From positions 248,001 to 312,000 of the forward strand of contig JACJXS010000009.1 of assembly GCA_020636545.1 (NCBI GenBank): DNA of 64,000 nucleotides. Reading direction: 5' to 3'. The notes below the pieces were generated by a model, which worked only from the letters and a program-made list of their open reading frames with translations, did no database searches and was not told the origin of the DNA. The stretch comes from Chitinophagales bacterium (GTDB taxonomy: Bacteria; Bacteroidota; Bacteroidia; Chitinophagales; JADIYW01). This document shows, piece by piece, positions 53,133-60,805 of this stretch. The position numbers and the translations under genes were made by a program. Within the stretch, counting starts at the first letter, position 1, and each line of letters starts with the position of its first letter.

Positions 53133-53627
53133 TTACATTACTGAATCAGCAGATGGTCCATAAATTCCAGGAAGTTTTACATCTAGCAAACGAAGATATA
53201 CTGTGAGTTGCCCACGATGATGGTAAATGTGATTTAAAACAAAAGAACGAATTGCAGCAACTCTTGGTAATGCAAAAAACACTTGATCGCCTTTTCTTAA
53301 AGTCCAATTTTCAAAGAAATGAGCATCGTCAATATTTTGTAATGCATTTTCACTTTTTTGAACGGCATTATTAAAATAATTTAGCAATTCTTCAGTTGTA
53401 TTTATTTTCGGAGGATGTTGATAATTTGCAAAATCTAACTCTGTCTCTTGAACTACATCAGCTATCCAAGCAAATAATTCTGCCACATGAATTGTTAAAG
53501 TACTTAAACTCATAGATTTTTCATGAGGTTTCCAATCGCCTTTCTCCAATGGAACAACAGCCAAAAGGTTTTTGGTACTTTCAGCTTCGTGTTTTAGTTC
53601 TGATAGTAGTGAATGTGAAATACTCAT
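53133..53627 (-). CDS. DinB family (DinB_2-type) four-helix protein
   Basis: A 164-residue protein with the helical bundle and metal-binding histidines of the DinB/YfiT-like fold: LTIHVAELFAWIADVV near 45 (first His) and VLNHIYHHRGQLTVYLRLL near 130 (His pair), followed by GIYGPSADS. Relatives are thiol transferases or unknown; no specific reaction can be assigned. It has its own promoter and probably carries ybeY in the same transcript. Confidence 0.88.
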   Translation of the reverse strand: MSISHSLLSELKHEAESTKNLLAVVPLEKGDWKPHEKSMSLSTLTIHVAELFAWIADVVQETELDFANYQHPPKINTTEELLNYFNNAVQKSENALQNIDDAHFFENWTLRKGDQVFFALPRVAAIRSFVLNHIYHHRGQLTVYLRLLDVKLPGIYGPSADSVM

Positions 53628-53644
53628 TTTTAAAAATTTTATTT

Positions 53645-53674
53645 CAAAAATATATCTTTTTAAGAAAAATGCAA
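53645..53674 (-). promoter_or_regulatory. Promoter of the DinB-family/ybeY pair
   Basis: On the minus strand TTG (53672-53674), a 19-base gap and TATTTTTG (53645-53652) match the Bacteroidota consensus. The ATG at 53627 lies 17 bases downstream. Confidence 0.5.
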
Positions 53675-53805
53675 CATTTTTAGTGATATAAATAGAGCTA
53701 AATGAAATTTAAATTGCCTTAAAAGGAATTATTAAAACACAAAAACAAATTAATAGTCAATCTATTCTAAACGACACAATACTTTTTTGGCAAATATTTT
53801 TTTTG

Positions 53806-53813
53806 TAATTTTG
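53806..53813 (+). promoter_or_regulatory. Promoter -7 element of coaX
   Basis: TAATTTTG matches TAnnTTTG and lies 24 bases before the TTG start of coaX. TTTG at 53786-53789 could be the -33 element with a short 16-base gap. Confidence 0.4.
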
Positions 53814-53837
53814 GCGGTTTAATACTGAAATTTAATT

Positions 53838-54557
53838 TTGAATTTAACAATTGATATTGGCAATACTAGAACCAAAGTAGGCGTTTTCTCTGAAATGCAA
53901 CTTGTGGAAGATTGGAGTGTCGATAGATTGAGTATAGTAACGGTTCGCAAAATAATTAAACAATACAAAATACAATATTCTATTGTTTCAAGTACAAAAC
54001 TAATCTCGGATAAGTTATTAGAGGTCTTAAAATCACAAACTATAAATATTGTTTTAGGCGAACAAACAAAATTGCCATTTAAGAATAATTATACTACTCC
54101 AAATACTTTAGGTTATGATAGAATAGCATTGATTGCAGGAATTCAGGCAAAGTACCCAAGTCAGAATAATTTGGTTATTGGTTGTGGCACTTGCATTACT
54201 TATAATTTTATTAATAAAAAAAATGAATTTGAAGGAGGGAGTATCCATCCAGGATTGAAAATGCGTTTGAAAGCAATGCACACATTTACTAAAAAACTCC
54301 CACTAATTGATTTGAATAAGCCTAAAAATTTTGTCGGAAAATCAACAGAAGACAACCTTACAGTTGGAACATCTTTGGCAACAGCATTAGAAATTGATGC
54401 CATGATAAACCATTATCACGTTAAATTTTCAAAATTAAATACTATAATTACAGGTGGAGATGCAGTTTTTTTGGTTTCTTTACTTAAAAATAAGATATTT
54501 GTACACCCCAATTTAACATTAGTTGGACTAAATCACATTTTAGAATACAATGCATAA
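53838..54557 (+). CDS. coaX: Type III pantothenate kinase
   Basis: A 239-residue enzyme for the first step of coenzyme A synthesis. It has the ASKHA phosphate loop LTIDIGNTRTKVGVF (residues 3-17), NTLGYDRIALIAGIQA near 92 and GCGTCITYNFI (about 115-125), and EGGSIHPGLKMRLKAMH near 132. A TTG start is chosen because it places the conserved DIGNT motif at the usual distance and no ATG is available upstream of it. It overlaps the next gene by 8 bases. Confidence 0.93.
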   Translation: MNLTIDIGNTRTKVGVFSEMQLVEDWSVDRLSIVTVRKIIKQYKIQYSIVSSTKLISDKLLEVLKSQTINIVLGEQTKLPFKNNYTTPNTLGYDRIALIAGIQAKYPSQNNLVIGCGTCITYNFINKKNEFEGGSIHPGLKMRLKAMHTFTKKLPLIDLNKPKNFVGKSTEDNLTVGTSLATALEIDAMINHYHVKFSKLNTIITGGDAVFLVSLLKNKIFVHPNLTLVGLNHILEYNA

Positions 54558-55977
54558 AAAAATAATTTTCTTATTGTTACAACTTATAATTGTAAACAAT
54601 ATTATTACAGCACAAGAAAGCTCAGTTTATAGTAGATATGGATTAGGAATTATGGCTAATCATAATAATACAGCAACCAATATGATGGGAGGCTTGGGAA
54701 CTGCTTATCGCTCTTTAGAAGGTCAAAGTTATATTAATCCAGCTTCACTTTCTGCAGTTAGTTTAGTTTCTTTTGATATTGGGATTTCTGGAACTTTCCA
54801 AAACTTAAAAACGTCTAATTTAAAAGCAAAACAAAATAGCTTCAATTTAGATTATCTTTCAATAGCTGTTCCAGTAAAGAAATTTTGGTCAATGTCAGCA
54901 GGGTTAATGCCATTTTCAAAAAAAGATTATGAAGTAACAAAATATAATCAATTAGACAGTAGCTCTTCTTATTTATTGGAAACAAATGGAAATGGTAGTT
55001 TAAATCAAGTATTTTGGAATAATGGGTTTAAAATAAAAGATGTTTCTGTTGGTTTAGGCTTGGGTTATATTTTCGGAAGGATTGATAATATTTCTGCAAC
55101 AACAACACAAACTAACGGGATTGCAGATTTAACCAGTTATACTTCTTATCAAAAAGGAACGTATAAAGCAAAAGCATTAAATGTTGACTTAGGTGTACAA
55201 TATCAATTAAACCTAAAAAATAAAAAAGATACAACAAGTCCATATCGAATGGTCTTTGGTTTTGCAGTAAACACTCCATTTTTCTTAAATGGACAACAAT
55301 ACTCCAATCAATTAAAATCATTCTATAATGAAATTTTAGTTAGCAGAGCCTCTGACGAAACCTTATCTGATTTTATTAATGATAAAGTAGAAAATGCTTC
55401 CTATTTACAGCAATTTTATTCAGGTAAAGATTGGACGACATTTGCTCCTGACACCTTTAAAACACAAACCAATCATCTTTCAGGAATGAAAGCAATTCCT
55501 GCTTATAATATTGGAATTGTTTTCTCTCGCGATTATAAATTTAAAGTAGGGATAGATTTTAGATATCAAATGTGGAAGAACTTCAAAGGCTTTGAACAAA
55601 ATACAACCGCTGATTTGAATAACAGTTGGCGAATTGGTATTGGAGGAGAAATTTTACCGAATATTAAGAAATACAATAAATTATTTTCTAAGTTAAAATA
55701 TAGAGCAGGATTCTATTATTCTAAAACTAATATCAGCATTAGAAACAATGATATTAATGAGTTTGGCATAGACTTTGGAGTAGGTATTCCGATGTTTAAC
55801 CGATTCTCAAGTGATGAAGGGTTTATGCAATCTTATATTACTTATCCATTTAATATAGGTTTGCAAATTGGAAAAAGAGGAACAATGGCTGATAATCTAA
55901 TTCAAGAAAATTTTGTAAGATTTAGAATTGGATTCTCTTTAAATGATAAATGGTTTGTTAAACGCAAATATTATTAA
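54550..55977 (+). CDS. Putative outer-membrane beta-barrel protein
   Basis: A 475-residue protein with a signal peptide (KKIIFLLLQLIIVNNIITAQ, cleaved after TAQ-like site) and a mature part beginning ESSVYSRYGLGIMAN. Alternating aromatic and polar strands continue to the C-terminus, which ends FRIGFSLNDKWFVKRKYY, an outer-membrane-like last strand with aromatic residues near the end. Similar Bacteroidota proteins are annotated as outer-membrane or OmpP1/FadL-like proteins. The substrate is unknown. It overlaps coaX by 8 bases and precedes a TPR gene by 17. Confidence 0.75.
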   Translation: MHKKIIFLLLQLIIVNNIITAQESSVYSRYGLGIMANHNNTATNMMGGLGTAYRSLEGQSYINPASLSAVSLVSFDIGISGTFQNLKTSNLKAKQNSFNLDYLSIAVPVKKFWSMSAGLMPFSKKDYEVTKYNQLDSSSSYLLETNGNGSLNQVFWNNGFKIKDVSVGLGLGYIFGRIDNISATTTQTNGIADLTSYTSYQKGTYKAKALNVDLGVQYQLNLKNKKDTTSPYRMVFGFAVNTPFFLNGQQYSNQLKSFYNEILVSRASDETLSDFINDKVENASYLQQFYSGKDWTTFAPDTFKTQTNHLSGMKAIPAYNIGIVFSRDYKFKVGIDFRYQMWKNFKGFEQNTTADLNNSWRIGIGGEILPNIKKYNKLFSKLKYRAGFYYSKTNISIRNNDINEFGIDFGVGIPMFNRFSSDEGFMQSYITYPFNIGLQIGKRGTMADNLIQENFVRFRIGFSLNDKWFVKRKYY

Positions 55978-55994
55978 TTAAATTTTTTGAAAGA

Positions 55995-57323
55995 ATGAAA
56001 CAATTGATTACGCTTTTTTCTTTTTTATTTTTCGCATCTATTGGAATGGTAAAGGCTCAAGATTGCCCACGCCATATTGAAGGAGATAGTTTAAAAACGG
56101 CTCCAGTTTATTTCTATTATAGCCAGTACATTAAAAAGAAAGATTTCGAAAAAGCATATCCATTTTGGAGAACACTCTATGACAAAGCACCAGGGCTTTC
56201 ATCAATCATTTTTTATGATGGCGAGGAAATTTTAAAGGATAAAATTGAAAAAACAAAAGACAATCCAGCTTTGCAATCAGCTTATCAAGATACGCTAATT
56301 CAATTATACGATAAATGGGTAAAATGTCATGGTAATGATGATTATATTTTAGGAACAAAGAAAGCACAAGCTCAAATTCAATATAAAAATGATATCAGTG
56401 GAGCAAAAATATCATTAGAACGCTCATTAGAATTATCCGACAAATATCCCGTTGTCATGCAAACTTATTTCAACCTATTGAATTATCAATATCAAAATGG
56501 TCAAATTTCTGGAGATACAATTACTGCAAAATATGATGTTTTGATAGCAAAATTAGATAAAAATATTGCTAAAAATGGTCAATATGTGAGTAGTTATAAA
56601 GATGCCAAAACGGCAATTGAAAATGCATACATTCAAAATTTTGCGGATAAAAGTAATCCTGAAGTTTGTGCAAAATTATTAGCAATTTATTTAAAGCAAT
56701 ACCAAGCAAATCCAAACGACCCCACTACGGTACAAAATGTATATGAAAAAACAAGAGGCTGTGCCGATAGTGCATTGAATGTTGAGTTATTACAAAAGTT
56801 AAATCAATTAAACCCTAGTTACAGTTATGCTGTTCGATTAGCCAATATTTATATTAAAGCCAATAAATTAGATGAAGCTTATTTGTTATATGAAAATGCT
56901 ATAGCACACGAACCTGATGCTTCTAATAAGTCAGATTTGTATTTATTGTTAGCCAATATGAAAGCTGATAAAGATTTATTTCCAGAGTCTAGAGAGTTGG
57001 CAAGAAAAGCTTTAGCTTTAGATTCAACCAATGCAAGAGCATATTTCTTAATTGGTTATTTATATGCATCAAGTGGAAAATTATGTTCAGCAAGTGGCGT
57101 AGGTTTCCAAGCACAAATCGTACTTTGGCCAGCATTTGATAATTTTAAGAAAGCCGTTGAGTATGGTGAAGAAGACATTAAAATAGAAGCACAAAAAATG
57201 TTAGATTTATACAAACAATATTTGCCAACCAAAGCTGATGTTGCAGCAAAAAAACTGACAGTTGGAGCACCATATACTGTAAAATGCTGGATAGAGGAAG
57301 AAACCACAGTACAAATTAAATAG
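55995..57323 (+). CDS. Secreted tetratricopeptide-repeat protein
   Basis: A 442-residue protein with a signal peptide (KQLITLFSFLFFASIGMVKAQ, split here at AQ) and helical TPR-like repeats through most of its length, clearest at about 275-360 (YAVRLANIYIKANKLDEAYL, YLLLANMKADKDLFPESREL, RAYFLIGYLYASSGKL). It lies downstream of the barrel protein gene and may assist its assembly or act in the periplasm. It ends at a strong terminator. Confidence 0.82.
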   Translation: MKQLITLFSFLFFASIGMVKAQDCPRHIEGDSLKTAPVYFYYSQYIKKKDFEKAYPFWRTLYDKAPGLSSIIFYDGEEILKDKIEKTKDNPALQSAYQDTLIQLYDKWVKCHGNDDYILGTKKAQAQIQYKNDISGAKISLERSLELSDKYPVVMQTYFNLLNYQYQNGQISGDTITAKYDVLIAKLDKNIAKNGQYVSSYKDAKTAIENAYIQNFADKSNPEVCAKLLAIYLKQYQANPNDPTTVQNVYEKTRGCADSALNVELLQKLNQLNPSYSYAVRLANIYIKANKLDEAYLLYENAIAHEPDASNKSDLYLLLANMKADKDLFPESRELARKALALDSTNARAYFLIGYLYASSGKLCSASGVGFQAQIVLWPAFDNFKKAVEYGEEDIKIEAQKMLDLYKQYLPTKADVAAKKLTVGAPYTVKCWIEEETTVQIK

Positions 57324-57344
57324 TAAAATAGTCCTATATTTTAT

Positions 57345-57374
57345 AAAAGCCTGAGTTCACTCAGGCTTTTTTTA
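57345..57374 (+). terminator. Intrinsic terminator after the TPR gene
   Basis: AGCCTGAG (57348-57355), loop TTCA, CTCAGGCT (57360-57367), followed by a run of T's to 57373. It ends the coaX/outer-membrane/TPR transcript. Confidence 0.9.
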
Positions 57375-57415
57375 TGTTTAATAGCAGAAAATAGATTAGT
57401 TATAAAAAAAACACT

Positions 57416-57423
57416 TACCTTTG
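57416..57423 (+). promoter_or_regulatory. Promoter -7 element of hppA
   Basis: TACCTTTG matches TAnnTTTG exactly and lies 41 bases before the hppA ATG, just after the terminator of the preceding gene. No clear -33 element. Confidence 0.4.
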
Positions 57424-57464
57424 CTCTCTTTTATAAAATTGTTAATAAATCAAAATAGAGGAAA

Positions 57465-59771
57465 ATGAATAGTTTATTTTACGTGGTCCCATTTTTAGGA
57501 ATATTCGGACTAGTTATCACAGCAATAAAGTTTGCTTGGGTAAAGAAGCAAGATGCTGGTGATTCAAATATGAAAGAGTTATCTGGATATATTGCAGATG
57601 GAGCTATTGCATTCTTAAAAGCAGAATGGAAGGTACTTTCTTATTATGGAATTATTGCAGCCATTTTATTGGCATTTTTAGGTTGGAAAGGAGAAAACTC
57701 AAGTCCAGTAATTGCAATTGCATTTTTAATTGGGGCTATATTTTCTGCATTTGCTGGGTATGTGGGCATGAAAGTAGCTACTTTAGCAAACGTTAGAACA
57801 ACACAAGCCGCTAGAACAAGTTTAGCACAAGCATTAAAAGTGTCTTTTACTGGAGGAACTGTAATGGGTTTAGGAGTTGCTGGTTTAGCAGTATTTGGCT
57901 TGGGAGGTTTATTTATTGTATTCTTCTTTATGTTTACAGATGGTGGAGCCGCAGCAAACAGCCATGGTTTATTAAAAGCTATTGAGGTATTAACTGGTTT
58001 TTCATTGGGAGCAGAATCAATTGCATTATTTGCTCGTGTTGGTGGAGGTATTTATACCAAAGCAGCTGACGTTGGTGCAGATTTAGTAGGAAAAGTAGAG
58101 GCTGGAATACCAGAAGATGATGTTAGAAACCCTGCAACTATTGCAGATAATGTGGGCGATAATGTGGGCGATGTGGCTGGTATGGGAGCGGATTTATTTG
58201 GTTCTTATGTAGCAACTGTTTTAGCAACTATGGTTTTAGGTCAAGAGACAATTTCTAATGATAATTTCGGTGGTTTAGCACCAATTTTATTGCCTATGGC
58301 AATTGCTGGTGTGGGTATAATATTTTCTTGGTTAGGTACTTTTTTTGTAAAAGTAAATAGCGAAAATGGAGATGTTCAAGGGGCATTAAATTTAGGAAAT
58401 TGGGGAGCTATTGTATTAACTGGTATTGCCTCTTTCTTCTTAGTAAAATATTTATTGCCTACTGAAATGGTGTTGAGAGGCAACACATTTACTTCAACAG
58501 GTGTTTTCGGGGCTATAATTGTAGGCTTAGTAGTAGGTGCTTTAATGTCCATCATTACTGAATATTATACTGCAATGGGTAAGCGTCCAGTATTATCAAT
58601 CGTTAGACAATCTTCAACAGGTCATGCAACAAATATTATTGGTGGTTTGGCTGTAGGTATGGAAAGTACAGTATTGCCAATTTTAGTTTTAGCCGCAGGG
58701 ATATTTGGCTCTTTCTTATGTGCAGGTTTATATGGTGTTGCAATTGCCGCAGCTGGTATGATGGCAACTACTGCAATGCAATTAGCAATTGATGCTTTTG
58801 GACCAATTGCAGATAATGCAGGCGGAATTGCAGAAATGAGTCAGTTGCCGGAAGAAGTTCGTGGAAGAACAGATATTTTAGATGCGGTTGGAAATACGAC
58901 AGCTGCAACAGGAAAAGGATTTGCTATTGCATCAGCTGCATTAACATCTTTGGCTTTATTTGCTGCATTTGTGGGTGTTTCTGGTATAGAAGCAATTGAT
59001 ATTTACAAGGCTCCAGTTTTGGCAGGTTTATTTGTCGGTGGAATGATTCCATTTATTTTCTCTGCTTTGGCGATTTCTGCGGTTGGTCGTGCTGCCATGG
59101 ATATGGTGAATGAAGTGCGTCGTCAATTTAGAGAAATTCCAGGGATAATGGAATATAAAGCTAAACCAGAATATGAGAAATGTGTAGCAATTTCAACACA
59201 GGCATCTATTCGTGAGATGATTTTACCTGGTGCGATTGCTTTAGTAACACCTATTCTTGTAGGATTTTTATTTGGCCCTGAAGTTTTAGGAGGTGTTTTG
59301 GCGGGCGTTACCGTTTCAGGTGTTTTAATGGGAATGTTCCAATCCAATGCTGGTGGAGCTTGGGATAATGCAAAAAAATCTTTTGAAAAAGGGGTAGATA
59401 TTAATGGTGAAATCTATTATAAAAAATCAGAACCACATAAAGCTGCGGTAACTGGTGATACCGTTGGTGATCCATTTAAAGATACATCTGGTCCATCAAT
59501 GAATATTTTAATTAAATTGATGTCTATTGTTTCTTTAGTGATTGCACCATATATAACAGTTGGCGGATTGTTAAATGTAGATGGGACTCAAGGTGCTTGT
59601 TGTCATACAGAAATGGTAGAAATAAGTGAGACTCATTCAGAAAAAGCAGCTTGTTGTTCGGCTGATGGACAAGCTGTAGCAGAAAATGAGAATCAAGTAA
59701 TAACTAAAGAAGTTACAAATACTAATGACGTAGTTGAATCTAAAGAGGAGACTACAACAACAAGTTACTAA
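57465..59771 (+). CDS. hppA: Membrane-bound ion-pumping pyrophosphatase with Cys-rich C-terminal tail
   Basis: A 768-residue integral membrane pyrophosphatase (about 16 helices) that couples PPi hydrolysis to H+ or Na+ pumping. Key motifs: GAGIYTKAADVGADLVGKVE-like segment (GGGIYTKAADVGADLVG, about 194-210), DNVGDNVGDVAGMGADLFGS near 227, and the K+-site region GNTTAATGKGFAIASAAL near 480. Alanine and glycine there are the pattern of K+-dependent enzymes, which often pump Na+. After the last helix a ~55-residue soluble tail carries ACCH (Cys712-His714) and ACC (Cys730-731), then an acidic, Thr-rich end. The tail is unusual to my eye. Confidence 0.94.
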   Translation: MNSLFYVVPFLGIFGLVITAIKFAWVKKQDAGDSNMKELSGYIADGAIAFLKAEWKVLSYYGIIAAILLAFLGWKGENSSPVIAIAFLIGAIFSAFAGYVGMKVATLANVRTTQAARTSLAQALKVSFTGGTVMGLGVAGLAVFGLGGLFIVFFFMFTDGGAAANSHGLLKAIEVLTGFSLGAESIALFARVGGGIYTKAADVGADLVGKVEAGIPEDDVRNPATIADNVGDNVGDVAGMGADLFGSYVATVLATMVLGQETISNDNFGGLAPILLPMAIAGVGIIFSWLGTFFVKVNSENGDVQGALNLGNWGAIVLTGIASFFLVKYLLPTEMVLRGNTFTSTGVFGAIIVGLVVGALMSIITEYYTAMGKRPVLSIVRQSSTGHATNIIGGLAVGMESTVLPILVLAAGIFGSFLCAGLYGVAIAAAGMMATTAMQLAIDAFGPIADNAGGIAEMSQLPEEVRGRTDILDAVGNTTAATGKGFAIASAALTSLALFAAFVGVSGIEAIDIYKAPVLAGLFVGGMIPFIFSALAISAVGRAAMDMVNEVRRQFREIPGIMEYKAKPEYEKCVAISTQASIREMILPGAIALVTPILVGFLFGPEVLGGVLAGVTVSGVLMGMFQSNAGGAWDNAKKSFEKGVDINGEIYYKKSEPHKAAVTGDTVGDPFKDTSGPSMNILIKLMSIVSLVIAPYITVGGLLNVDGTQGACCHTEMVEISETHSEKAACCSADGQAVAENENQVITKEVTNTNDVVESKEETTTTSY

Positions 59772-59797
59772 TCATTATCTAAATACTATACTGAAGA

Positions 59798-59826
59798 GGA
59801 TAGCTTTATGCTATCCTTTTTGTTTT
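59798..59826 (+). terminator. Intrinsic terminator after hppA
   Basis: GGATAGC (59798-59804), loop TTTAT, GCTATCC (59810-59816), then TTTTTGTTTT. It separates hppA from the polysaccharide export operon. Confidence 0.88.
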
Positions 59827-59925
59827 ATATTTTAATATTTATTAAAAATATCGTTAATACGGTGTTAATATATTGAAATAATCAATGAATTTTTATTTAT
59901 TTTTAATGGATAAAAAATAAAATTG

Positions 59926-59933
59926 TATTTTTG
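59926..59933 (+). promoter_or_regulatory. Promoter -7 element of the export operon
   Basis: TATTTTTG matches TAnnTTTG. It overlaps the in-frame TTG at 59931, so transcription would start after that codon. This supports the ATG at 60000 (or 59988) as the real start of the export lipoprotein. Confidence 0.45.
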
Positions 59934-59999
59934 GAAGTTCTTAAATATTGTATGAATACTTGTCAACCTATAGAGTTGATAAGTTTAATGAAACAAACT

Positions 60000-60800
60000 A
60001 TGATTAAAAACTATTACTTGAAAAAAACAAATTTCCTATATCTTCTACTTATTATATTAATCACTTCATGTGCTTCGCCAAAAGAAATATTGTATTTCCA
60101 AGATTTCGAAGCAGGAAAAGAAAGAGATATAAGTCAGAAATATACAACTAAATTACAGCCTGATGATGTATTAAATATCATTATTTCGTCAAAAGATAAT
60201 TTAGGAACAGCTCCATTTAATATAACATCTATGGCAGGGAATGTTGGAAGTACTAATATGGGGACACAGCCAAAATTAATGAATTATATTATTAGACAAG
60301 ACAGCACAATAGAATTTCCAGTTTTAGGAAAAATAGAAATTGCTGGTAAAACCATCTTAGAAACAATAGAATATTTTAAAGAACAATTAAAGCCTTATAT
60401 AAATGAACCTGTTGTTGTTATTGAATGGTTGAATTTTAAATATACTGTTTTGGGTGAAGTTAGAGTGCCTGGATTGTATCGCTCAACAAGTGAACGAGTA
60501 AGTATTTTAGATGCTTTAGGAACAGCAGGAGACTTAACTATTTATGGAAGGAGAGATAATATAATGTTGGTGAGAGAAACAAATGGTAAACAAAAATATT
60601 ATAAAATAGATTTAACTAGTAAAAATCTTTTTGAATCTGAAGTGTTTTATTTAAAACAAAACGATGTAATTATCGTATCCCCGAATAAAGCTCAAATACA
60701 ATCATCTGCGTTTAATAGGAATACCCCTATTTTTGTGTCTATTGCTTCGTTATTAGTGTCAACTATAACAGGAGTATTTTTATTAGTTCGGAAAAAATAA
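60000..60800 (+). CDS. wza: Polysaccharide export lipoprotein (Wza-like, SLBB domain)
   Basis: A 266-residue outer-membrane export protein. From the chosen ATG it has a lipoprotein signal (YLLLIILITSC, lipidated Cys) and the typical mature start ASPKEILYFQDFEAG. The polysaccharide export domain is LQPDDVLNIIISSKD, with RQDSTIEFPVLGKIEIAG near 100. An SLBB region follows (YTVLGEVRVPGLYRSTSERV, then ILDALGTAGDL), and a C-terminal helix (PIFVSIASLLVSTITGVFLL). The ATG at 59988 is an alternative start. It is followed after 5 bases by the Wzc-like gene, forming the trans-envelope exporter. Confidence 0.92.
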   Translation: MIKNYYLKKTNFLYLLLIILITSCASPKEILYFQDFEAGKERDISQKYTTKLQPDDVLNIIISSKDNLGTAPFNITSMAGNVGSTNMGTQPKLMNYIIRQDSTIEFPVLGKIEIAGKTILETIEYFKEQLKPYINEPVVVIEWLNFKYTVLGEVRVPGLYRSTSERVSILDALGTAGDLTIYGRRDNIMLVRETNGKQKYYKIDLTSKNLFESEVFYLKQNDVIIVSPNKAQIQSSAFNRNTPIFVSIASLLVSTITGVFLLVRKK

Positions 60801-60805
60801 AAGGT

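Noticed and set aside
59931..59999. TTG start giving a longer Wza-like protein
   Set aside because: The TTG overlaps a -7 promoter element and would put 23 residues before the lipoprotein signal.
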